From assembly GCF_003590095.1 (NCBI RefSeq), contig NC_039498.1, positions 6,200,001 through 6,264,000 on the forward strand: DNA of 64,000 nucleotides. Reading direction: 5' to 3'. Under the pieces are notes generated by a model. It ran no database searches and had not been told where the DNA came from. It was given only the letters and a program-made list of their open reading frames with translations. Shown here in pieces: positions 54,874 to 64,000 of this stretch (the first letter of the stretch is position 1; every line of letters starts with the position of its first letter). The translations under genes were made by a program, and so were the position numbers. The stretch is from Trichoplusia ni (lineage: Eukaryota > Arthropoda > Insecta > Lepidoptera > Noctuidae).

Positions 54874-55974
54874 AAGAGACAGTAAATGGAAAGAACTACA
54901 CAAATATGTTTGTTTTTAAATAAGACTGTTTATGATCCCACAGCTGGGCATAGGCCCCCACTTTTCTTTGGAACCTTTCCGTCTATTGCAGTTTCTAGCC
55001 ACGTTCGTCCTGCATATCTGTCAAGATCACACCACCTTCTCCTGGGATGACCTCAATGACGAAGTCCTTCCTCCAAGTAAGTCTATACTTAATAATTATA
55101 TAAAACACTAAGCTAGGGAATTACTGATCCGATTTCAAAAACTCTTTCAATCAATAGAAACAGATCAGCAAATATAAATGATACAAAAATGGGGATATAT
55201 TATATTATCACTTTTTTATGTAAATCATAGCCACGCAGACGGAGTCATAATATTATATTGTAAATATATACCTACTACCTTTAGAAGTAGGTATATATAA
55301 GTATGCTACAGTAAGTTTCCCAAAAGTAAAACAAAGATAAAAATCTTTGCACTGGTTATTTTTGCTATTTAATTCCGCCTTAACCTAATTCAATCCAAAT
55401 AAAGTGAAGTATTTAATACCGCGGCCATGTCTGGTACTTTTCCTTTTATTTTATCTGACAGCCAAAGCGTTACGACATATTTATTTTAGGTCTTATTTAA
55501 GGATATTGGAGAAATATGGCCGCCGCTGCGTTTTATATAAACAACTCTATAATTAAGTCATTTGCATTCGCTTTATTAACATTTTGCTATCGATAATGAG
55601 AACGTGATTTACTTGTTAATAAACAATAAAGAGCGCTTCTTAAAAATCTGATGTGATAATCTATTTTGACCTCCTTTCTATTAAAAAAATAAACTGTCAA
55701 ACAAAAAAAAAGATTGATGAATCTTCGCGCCAAAATAAACGTCACTTTCAACCGCGCAACGGCTAATTAAAAAACAAAAGCATGAAAAATTAATCGCGTT
55801 CCAATTTACGAATAATGAGAGCATAATTCGATATTTTTATCCGACGTTTTTCGGTTTCAGTGGCAAGGATAATAAGTGAAAGGGATGGGTGATGTAATTT
55901 CTTTGCGGTTAGACAAGGACCGCGCTATTGTGTACTTTCTCATATAGATTTGTTGAAAGCTGCGATACTATACG

Positions 55975-56338
55975 TTCAGCGTTCAGTTTTCAGCGAGCGT
56001 TTCGCGAGAGACGACGTCGCGTCGAGTTTTATCAGAATTTTCGCAATTTAATACATGTGATTTATAAAAAAAACTAGCCATGTCTCTTGGGGGTGATTTT
56101 CGAAAAGATATAACCTTAACGAGGGTTCGGTCTCGTTATAATGGTTAAATGTGTAAAAAAATCCCTTTTGGACATCAAAACAAACTCGGTTATTTGATTT
56201 GATGGAATTTTGTGCGTATATATTTGTGTTGTAAATATTGATACCTTTGCTTCAGTGAAACGTTATTAAAAAAAAACAAAGTGCAATGTGATGTGTCGCT
56301 CGGAGAATCGATTTTGAATTTGGAATTTTATTGACAGG
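55975..56338 (+). promoter_or_regulatory. Candidate promoter and untranslated first exon
   Basis: A CpG-richer stretch (gcgagcgtttcgcgagag, gacgacgtcgcgtcgag) with clustered initiator-like tcag motifs, including TCAGT at 55983, is followed by about 350 nt ending in gacag|gtatgt, a strong splice-donor context at 56339. A 22-codon upstream frame lies at 56080-56148. No coding exon follows in the window, so the gene would continue beyond 64000. The order CpG patch, initiator, donor is suggestive only. Confidence 0.35.
56080..56148 (+). other. Possible short upstream ORF in the candidate 5' UTR
   Basis: The ATG at 56080 (agccATGt) opens 22 codons to TAA. If 55975-56338 is a real leader, this could dampen translation. 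No homology is recognised. Confidence 0.2.
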
Positions 56339-56959
56339 TATGTTTTTGATTACATTTTTTATTCCCTTTTTGTTTATTTTATAACGTCAAATGTAACTTA
56401 GAACGACCTTGTTATGTTTCAATATTATTTTTGCTACGCAAGAAAATAAACAGATTCAATATTATTAGCACATGCTGATAACGTCTTAGATAAGTGTTAT
56501 TTGCACTGATTTATCAACATATTCATATAATTATGTAAGCTAGGTAATACATACGGAAAATTATAAAATAAATGGCTCATATTATCCACGCATCGATCCA
56601 TAACATAATTAACATTAAAATACGTAAAAGCAGAATGTTATAAACAATGGTTATTTACAAATCCTTGGTAATACCTATTATAAAAAGGTTAATCTTTAGA
56701 GGGTAATCTAAGGATCTTCTAAACCGATTTTGACCGATTTTTTTTACGAATAGATAGCCATATTAGTATAGTGTCATAGGCTATTATGTTTAAAAAATAT
56801 ATTAATAGAAAAATACCGCTCAAGGGAGAAATCTCGAGTCTCCTAGTATTTTCGATATTTCTATATTATTAAAGGAAATCGTTTTTTTTTATCATTCAAG
56901 TAGGTATCTAATGTTTTCGAAAAATCTATAAAGGTATTGAAGATATATTATCAATGAAA

Positions 56960-57090
56960 TCCTACAAATATTATAAACGCGAAGATTCGGAAGAAATTTG
57001 GTACGCAGATGGTTTATAACCTTGATAACAGGTAACCCATTAGGATAGCTTTTATCCCGGCGGAGCCGCGGGCAAAAGCAGCTAGTTCAG
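56960..57090 (+). repeat. Short R2-type repeat fragment
   Basis: It has aatattataaacgcgaag, gaaatttggtacgcagatgg and the tail gccgcgggcaaaagcagctag. Internally shortened relative to 605-832. Confidence 0.5.
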
Positions 57091-57229
57091 TATTGTATCC
57101 AAGGACTAGCTGATACGGTTTCATACTTTTTTTATTCATACTGTTTGACACAGTTAATTAATTTCTTGTATATGGTCAGGTTCAAAATCCCATGTGTGAC
57201 TAGACAGTTCTAGATCATCTACACATTAT

Positions 57230-57560
57230 CTTAGCCTTTTCCCAACTATGTTGGGGTCGGCTTCCAGTCTAACTGGGTGAAGCTAAGTACCAGTGTTTTA
57301 CAAGGAGCGACTGCTTATCTGACCTCCTCAACCCAGTTACCTGGGCATCACGATATCCCATAGTCAAACTGGTTGTCAGACTTTCTAGCTTCTGACTACC
57401 CGTAACGACCGTCAAAGATGTGTGAATAACAGCCGGGACCCATCATTTAACACGCCTTCGCGTTATGTCATAGATGGTTACCCATCCATTAACCGACCGT
57501 ACTAAGAGTAGCTTGACCTGTGATCGATCAACTTGTGCAGTTATAGTTTAGCCACGAGCT
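57230..57560 (+). repeat. Dispersed repeat R3, the most complete copy
   Basis: It runs from cttagccttttcccaactatg through ggttgtcagactttctagc to gcagttatagtttagccacgagc. The same end (ttatgcagttatagcttagccacgagc) occurs at 37960-37990, just before antizyme exon A. Confidence 0.65.
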
Positions 57561-58139
57561 CATTTAGCAATTTTCGATCACAACACAAAAAAAAAAAACA
57601 TCAAATGTATGTGAATGACATTCCTTTTCGGCAAGTGACGTGACTTTGACTTGTCAGTTCAATACATTTGAGGGAACTATCGGCGTTAATGTTCTTTTGT
57701 TTAAGTAAGTAATACCTCCTTAGTCCATCCCTAAGCGATCAATTTTATTGCGCAATATTAAATGTAATGATCTAGTCAAATACGCGGGGCGCACGTGGCA
57801 ATCGTGAAAATCGGAAATCGCAAAGGATTGAGAGGTTTGGGAGAGAAAGCGGGAAGCCTTTGCCCAGCAGTGGGATCTAAATCAGGCTTTATAAAAAAAA
57901 TACTCCATCACTAGTAGTAAAAATTGCTTTTATTTTGTATTAAAGTTTCCGTTCTTAATCATAAAATTAAGTATAATCAGTATTTTAATATCTCTTGGTA
58001 CACACTTCTGATTTATTTTAGGAATTACAGTATCAAAAACGATTATTGCGTTCTAAAATTAATCGTAATACGTAAAGATTTTTCCAAGTACATCTCATAT
58101 CGTTCTCCCGGGTACAGGCCTATCCTAAATCCATAAAGA

Positions 58140-58345
58140 TTTTATAGTAATCCGTCTAGCCTTACTCAACTATGCTGCGATCGCCTTCCAGTCTCGAGGG
58201 ATGCGTCTAAATAACAGTGTTTTACAAGGGACTGCATCACGACACCTCGGTATGATTGGTTGTCAGACTTTCCGGCTTCCGACTACCCATAGCGACTGTC
58301 CAAGATTTGCAAATGACAGACAAATCCCAAGAAAGTGCTTTCCAA
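58140..58345 (+). repeat. Dispersed repeat R3, diverged copy
   Basis: It contains agccttactcaactatgctg, gtgttttacaagggactgc and ggttgtcagactttccggc. Its right part matches 54700-54830 closely. Confidence 0.6.
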
Positions 58346-58449
58346 AACAAGGAACCAAAAATATTATTAAATCAAAAGTTTTTATGATAAGTATGATTTA
58401 TCGGGATTGCCCGACTAGTTTTGAACCCAACTGGAGTCCTTAATAATGA

Positions 58450-59290
58450 GCTGAAGCGGCGGGATCACGAGTCCAACTGACCACAATAATTTTAAATCTT
58501 ATAGGTGGGCAAAAATTTAATTAAGTCGGTTGCTGAAATTCGTATTATTGCAGAGCTCCTATACTCACTTGACAGATTACTAAATAGTTACTACCTTGAT
58601 AGCTCCAGCATCAAATCAGCTGCATAACGTTACATTGCCAGGCAAAATGCTAGTCAAACTAGAAAATGGGCTAAATTTAACTAACAAGATTTGACAAAAA
58701 ACAGGTGAAAATAAAGTCCCAAGAAATTAAGATTCTTAACAGTTCAGTATATCTAGAAAAAACTGCATTTCAAAACAACAGAAACCGAAAACTCGAACAC
58801 CTTCAAGAATAGCCCCGAAAATCGAACTATTATGATAACATTCTCCCAACAAAATGAGGTCCCACATTGCTTAGCATACCATTGCGTTTAACCATCAAAC
58901 GTTTCTAAAACATTCGCCCGGTGACGTATACAAACACAGCAATGTAATCAAAACATAGATTTCTTTACGAGTGACGTAAACCAATAATCTTCGGTCTATT
59001 TCGTGACTTACCTAGTGTAGCTATGAATAGAAACCTCTTTTTGTATGGTGTAATCGTGGAACAGAAGAGTCGAAGGAACTGCATTGCTATAGTAAGTGAG
59101 CCAATGTCGCCAAACAGGTTTTATTCGGCAGGATTGCGCCAGTTCTGCATGCAACACCTCCGCAACTGCAAGTCTATGTTTAAGAGGTTTGGAGAGCCTC
59201 TGGATTTATTGGAGTTATGAAGCCTATTGAGATAACAGACATACGATTGTGTACAGCTAAATGTCACTCTCAAGCTGTCCTTGTAATAGT
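58450..59290. other. Intergenic; nothing recognised
   Basis: AT-rich. A 65-codon frame at 59023-59220 has no recognisable domain and no supporting context, so it is not annotated as a gene. Confidence 0.4.
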
Positions 59291-59415
59291 CTCCCACGCT
59301 AAACTGCGTGCACGACGTGCCCCGAGTTCGATCCTCGCCTAGGACAAGTTTTTGTGTGATCCCTAAATTCTGGTTCTGAGTTCAGGTGTCTTTGTGCATC
59401 TTACTTGCTTATGAA
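59291..59415 (+). repeat. Degenerate SINE S1 fragment
   Basis: It keeps the B-box-like gagttcgatcc, ctaggacaag and aggtgtctttgtgcat. The head before the B box is lost. Confidence 0.55.
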
Positions 59416-59840
59416 ACTCCGAATTAGAATGCCACTTTCCTAAGTACAATTATTTGAATCGTCTTCTAATTCTTGTTAGTCTATAAGAAAAAATATTATA
59501 ATTATACCATATCATCACATCAGTATCATAAGGAAGTACTACGGCAGAAAATAATTTCTACAAGAATCTATACTTAAAAGGTGCTTGGATCCTACATAGC
59601 TACCCAGTGTTAAAGAGACCACTATTGCGCCTGAAAAAGGTACATTTGCATCCAAACCAAAGATTAAACTTTGGCTACAGATTGAACTGTTACAGTCTTA
59701 TTTTTTTCCTTTTTTTTCAGTCTAGTACCCACCTGAGGCAAGATCGAATGCTATCGAAATAGTAACCGTATGGAAGAATCACAAATACGGTATTTGACAA
59801 GAATCAAATTTGGCCGTTTAGCATAATTATAAAAAAAACT

Positions 59841-60086
59841 ATGTTGCCCCGCGTGGTTAGAAGATATAAGTTAGGAATTTTTGAACGGAAGATGAATATT
59901 TTACCCGTTTTTGCCACATTTTCCATTGTATCTTCTCTCCTATAAGTCGCAGAATGATGTTATGTAGCCTAAAACCTTCCTCGATGAATGGTCTTTTGAA
60001 CACAAAAGATTTTTTTCAATTTGAACCTGCAGTTCCTGAGATTAGCGCGTTCAAACAAACAAACTCTTCAGCGTTATATATTAGTA
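59841..60086 (+). repeat. ~250-bp repeat R1, diverged copy (tandem, left)
   Basis: It lacks the first few bases of the family and is more diverged than its neighbour (gaatttttgaacggaag region). It ends tatattagta and is followed immediately by the next copy. Confidence 0.75.
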
Positions 60087-60344
60087 CTAGCTGTTGCCCG
60101 CGACTTCGTCCCCGTGGGTAGAATATATAAGTTATGATTTATACCTGCCCCGTTTTTTTCACATTTTCCATTGCATCTTCGCTCCTATTAGTCGCAGCGT
60201 GATGGTTTATAGCCTAAAGCCTTCCTCGATGAATGGTCTTTTGAACACAAAAGAATTTTTCAATTTGAACCTGTACTTCCTGAGATTAGCGCGTTCAAAC
60301 AAACAAACTCTTCAGCGTTATATATTAGTATATAGAGTATAGAT
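60087..60344 (+). repeat. ~250-bp repeat R1, tandem right copy
   Basis: It begins ctagctgttgcccgcgac exactly where the left copy's tatattagta tail ends. One copy therefore seems to have inserted into the tail of another. Confidence 0.8.
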
Positions 60345-60714
60345 ATAAATGGACTAAATATGTAGATTTGGTCTGGAGTCCAGGACAGTATTGAGTGCTA
60401 AAACTGATCGATAATAATATAAGTAGGATAAATTCATAGCAATCTGCAAACATGCAGTTATAGTTTTAATGAGTAAAGTTTGATTGAGACTACGACCAGT
60501 GCAGTTTATCGTAGGAAGTACTTTTCAGGAAGTGTTAACGCTTATGGACAAGGTTTGAATGTTTGGACTGATAGTTAGTACCTTTTGTTACCTCGTTGAC
60601 TTGTAAAATGTCATTGTTGTCTGGAGACAAAGAGATATTTTAGAATGACACTCATGATTTCAGTGATTTGCAATTTGATTAGTAGTATCTACGTAGGCTG
60701 TATTTGCCGCTTCA

Positions 60715-61035
60715 TTGATGAGCAAAGATCGAAACCCCCGTTAAATTTGGGAACCCAAGCCCTAACCCCCCCAATTTGTCTTCGCCTCCCGTTCAATTTA
60801 GTTCTCTTTGTCCGATTATGGACCCACGGCGGGGGGCCACATTCGGTGCTATGGATGTGGTCCCAATATGAGGCGAGAAGTCCAACGTTGGCCTCCACAC
60901 AACACGAAAAATGACCCACCGGCTCACACTACTGGCCGATGGAAGCCCGCGGTCGGTGTATGAAGGATTGTAACGCATTGCCAAGCTCTGAGCCCTGCCT
61001 CGCTTCTTATTTGCCCTCCAGTGCAAACCCTCAAT
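60715..61035 (-). repeat. GC-rich patch, probable transposon remnant
   Basis: A sharply GC-richer block with runs such as aacccccc and cggcgggggg, in an otherwise AT-rich area. Short frames on the minus strand (61026-60793, 60919-60689) give no known domain. It may be a decayed retroelement UTR; the class is unknown. Confidence 0.35.
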
Positions 61036-61604
61036 GACCTAAAAGTTCCTGAAATAATTCCCGACTTATCTTCTTAAACATATTTTCTACGAAAATTCTT
61101 AACTTGTACTTCAACAAAATTATGACACAACACTAAATTAATTTAAATTTCATTACGAACTTCTGGTAATTGCATTTCATTCTCATTACTCGTGGAAACC
61201 GAACTACAAAATTAATTAAACCAACATTTTAAATTAGTTCGCTTTGGTACATTCGTACATCTAAAGTCTTGCACATTTAAAATCGTATCACGTACTGCAA
61301 CTCTTCGGGGACTTCTCCACAGTTCCGGGGCACCTAAAATGGTTGTTTAGCAGAATCATAAAATGATTCCTAAATTTACTTATTTCTATTTCAAAACTTT
61401 TAAGACTAAACTTAAAAATAATGTAAACTTAAAAAATAAAATTATATGACCTTCATTCGTTACTAAAAGAGTATAAAAAACTAGTCAAAAACAGGAGTTT
61501 TATTATTGCCACAATTATTTCTGACAGTATCTTGTAGTACATTTTGTATTATAATGTTCGATTTACGAAATTTTATCAACTAATAAATGCGGACAACATC
61601 CCAC

Positions 61605-61803
61605 ACATTGTCCTGAACCCAAAGTAAATTGCTAAAGCACTTGTGTTATGGAATTCAGATACAACGAAGGTACCACAAACACCCAGACCCGAGACAAGGT
61701 AGAAATGTGAATTTTTACATTGACCCGACCGGGGATCGAACCCGGGACCTCAGAGCTAGCGACACCTTGAAACCGGTGCGTACGCCACTCGACCATGGAG
61801 GTC
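61605..61803 (-). repeat. tRNA-derived SINE, family S2, minus-strand copy
   Basis: The reverse complement starts gacctccatggtcgagtggc (A box), has gggttcgatccccgg (B box) and continues with a body ending at tttactttgggttc. It is different from S1 in sequence, though both carry a gtctgggtgtttgtg-like body block. Confidence 0.8.
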
Positions 61804-61992
61804 GTCAAAACTAAGAATCGGTTCATCTAATAAAACGCTAGTTTTCTCTGTCTTACCCCGGTAAATATAAATAATTTTGCATAACAATTTCAGTATCCCA
61901 TTTCTAGTCAAAGATTGGCATTGGACTCCAAAATATTCTGTTCTAAGCTTGTTTTTGTATTACATTATTTAATAATGTAATAATGTAAACTT

Positions 61993-62192
61993 GGCGACCT
62001 CCGTGGTCGAGTGGCGCACGCACCGGTTTCAAGGTGTCGCTAGCTCTGAGGTCCCGTGTTCGATCCCCGGTCGGGTCAATGTAAAAATTCACATTTCTAC
62101 ATTGTCTCGGGTCTGGGTGTTTGTGGTATCTTCGTTGTATGTGAATTCCATAACACAAGTGCTTTAGCAACTTACTTTGGGTTCAGAACAAT
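61993..62192 (+). repeat. tRNA-derived SINE, family S2, plus-strand copy
   Basis: It starts gcgacctccgtggtcgagtgg and has the B box gtgttcgatccccgg. It is nearly identical to the minus copy at 61605-61803 over about 200 bp, arranged head to head with 190 bp between. Confidence 0.8.
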
Positions 62193-63277
62193 GAACTTGT
62201 TGTGCGCAAATTTAAAAAAAAAATAGCAAGTTTAACATTATTTTAATACATTCCAAGCAAACCTTGCTATCATATTATGATTCTGCCAAAGCACCATTTT
62301 AGCTCCTCCGCTAAAAAGCCATAGGTTTTACTGTCGGTATTCAAATTGATGGCACAATTTGATTGATGAAGGGAAAAGGAGTTGCCATTGTAATTTTGTT
62401 ACTTGGTCGGAGTATGGAGTCGTCATGGAGGTAAAATTTTAGATGTGTTTTTGTCATACATGTATTTGTTTGATGTAGATAAACGGTCATTTTTAAATAT
62501 AGGATGGAATTGAAAAGCGTTACAGAAATGGAATTAAAATTAAGTTGTTTTTTACCAAAAATATTAATAAAGACATAATTTAGTATATTTAAGAAAAAAT
62601 ACGCAAAAACGTTAAGAATTATTTTTGCGATTAAATTTAGGCAGCACTCGAAACTGTGACTGTACCAGCTGTGGAGTCAGGCTGGATATACATAGTTGCA
62701 AATAAATTATTACGTATTGTAAATTATTATAAAATGTATTTAGAATCTGCTCTTGATAAGGCGTTTGTCTATTAGTGTCGCAGTCACAAGCTTTTAATTA
62801 TACCTTGATTAAGAATAAAAGTATATTTAAAAAAGTACTATTCAAAAAAACATGACAACAAAAAAAGCCCAAATAATATTTACAAAAATGTGTAGAAAGT
62901 AATTTTCTTGTGAAATTGTTTGAAAATGAATGTCACAATGTCTTGAAAAATGTCAAAAATATATCAAATATTCTAAAAAAATAAATAAAAAATCACCTTC
63001 ATCAATCCGAACTTGACAATTAATAGACAATTGGAGATATCCGATAGATCAATAGCGTCTCTGATTGTAGAAACTGCACCCGGAGCGACAGGAAGTGAAT
63101 CGAAGGCGAATAGGGGTTAAACTCGATGCGGAAATGACGTCATTTGATCGACTGAATCGTCATACTCAATTGTGTAACGACCGGTTTCAAAAAATTGAAG
63201 TCTAATTCTTTATCAATTTAAGCAAAGCTTGTGTTATGAGTACTTGACAACTCATAAACACACTTATATATTTCAAA
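62193..63277. other. Intergenic; nothing recognised
   Basis: AT-rich DNA without a gene-like frame. It might be intron if the candidate first exon at 55975-56338 is real. Confidence 0.35.
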
Positions 63278-63536
63278 CTAGCTGTTGCCCGCGACTTCGT
63301 CCCCGTGGGTAGAAGATATAAGTTGTGATTTATACCTGCCCTGTTTTTTTCACATTTTCCATTGTATCTTCGCTCCTATTAGTCGTAGCGTGATGGTTTA
63401 AAGCCTTCCTCGATGAATGGTCTATTCAGCACAAAAAGTTTTTTTCAATTTGGACCAGTAGTTCCTGAGAATAGCGTGTTCAAACAAACAAACACACTCT
63501 TCAGTACTTTATATATTAGTATAGATTACAGTAGAA
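63278..63536 (+). repeat. ~250-bp repeat R1, plus-strand copy
   Basis: It starts ctagctgttgcccgcgac and ends tatattagtatagat. It has a small internal deletion in the gatggtttaaagcc region compared with 53843. Confidence 0.8.
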
Positions 63537-64000
63537 AGACTATATGAAGATACAACACACATGATCGTGTCGTCACACAAACTTTTTTGGAAATCGAACC
63601 TAAGACATTCCAAATTTGCCTGTCAGATTAAGATAAATGTCCAAACTTTTAAAAAGAATTTGGACACCTTTCTAAAGACTGAAAAGGGTAGTAACTGTGA
63701 TATTAATGCTCATTTGGGTTTCCAGACCACTGGGTATAATGGTCAAAAACCTTATCTTAAATATATCATTTTTATGCGACTATGGCTTCGATATTTTTTG
63801 AGAAAAGGTCGTTTTTTTCGGCCATCTTAAACGGTTAGGTTGCTGATTTTTATCCATGCTGACATTTTTCTTTTAATTTTCCACAGTTTTAATCCAACGC
63901 CATCTTATCTCAAACTAAGCAAAGTTTAATTGATTTTTAAGGTTTTATAATCTTGTCATCATCTCTATTTAATTTCTATTTGTGTCCATTACTGTACCCG

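Noticed and set aside
59023..59220. 65-residue frame starting at an ATG
   Set aside because: No known domain, no second exon, no neighbouring promoter features. Length is within chance expectation.
61720..61803. tRNA gene on the minus strand (clean ggttcgatcccc B box)
   Set aside because: A second copy at 61993 shares 100 bp or more downstream of the tRNA-like part. This is a SINE family.
63561..63830. 89-residue frame near the right end
   Set aside because: Low-complexity, lysine- and phenylalanine-rich product without recognisable motif; not supported as a gene.
1..64000. CRISPR array, bacterial operons or horizontally acquired bacterial genes
   Set aside because: No regularly spaced direct repeats and no ribosome-binding-site-led operons. 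All recognised genes are animal genes with introns or animal retroelements.

Overview
This is a nuclear window from an insect, most likely a moth or butterfly. The pointers are ZAD-type zinc-finger genes (an arthropod family), short spliceosomal introns with gtaagt-type donors, a Dong/R4-like retrotransposon sitting in ATT repeats, and dense, degenerate short repeats of the kind that crowd lepidopteran introns. The order assignment is an inference from repeat and gene content; no species can be named.

Layout. 1-3.4 kb: repeat-rich intergenic DNA. 3.4-5.5 kb (+): a two-exon ZAD-C2H2 zinc-finger gene. 7.25-12.84 kb (-): a complete non-LTR retrotransposon (ORF1 with three zinc knuckles; ORF2 with endonuclease, reverse transcriptase and RNase H), bounded by a poly(A) tail and a 10-bp target-site duplication. 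13.7-15.3 kb (+): a second, intronless ZAD-C2H2 gene, clearly a paralogue of the first. 17.8-19.7 kb (-): a METTL25-like methyltransferase in three exons. 21.3-24.4 kb (-): mitochondrial presequence protease (PITRM1-like), uninterrupted by introns but with a 1-nt frame break. 25.5-35.4 kb (+): nucleolar GTPase NOG1/GTPBP4, 14 exons seen, last exon missing. 35.8-36.46 kb (-): the 3' end of a piggyBac-like transposon that runs into an assembly gap of exactly 1000 Ns (36462-37461). 38.0-38.7 kb (+): the last two exons of ornithine decarboxylase antizyme. 42.0-44.2 kb (-): dihydrofolate reductase, four exons. 46.9-50.9 kb (+): a CR1/Jockey-group retrotransposon with an open 977-residue ORF2. 50.9-52.0 kb (-): a 5'-truncated Dong/R4-like fragment between ATT repeats, apparently nested in the tail of the preceding element. 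52-64 kb: repeats and a possible untranslated first exon of a gene lying to the right.

The host genes are unrelated housekeeping functions (transcription control, methylation, mitochondrial peptide disposal, 60S ribosome assembly, polyamine control, folate metabolism). They do not form a pathway. The window is unusual mainly for its layers of mobile DNA. It holds about ten copies of one tRNA-derived SINE, a head-to-head pair of another SINE, six copies of a ~250-bp repeat, and several MITE-like elements. Three 133-bp, highly structured repeats of identical length all lie in NOG1 introns in the same orientation; these are the best candidate here for something undescribed.
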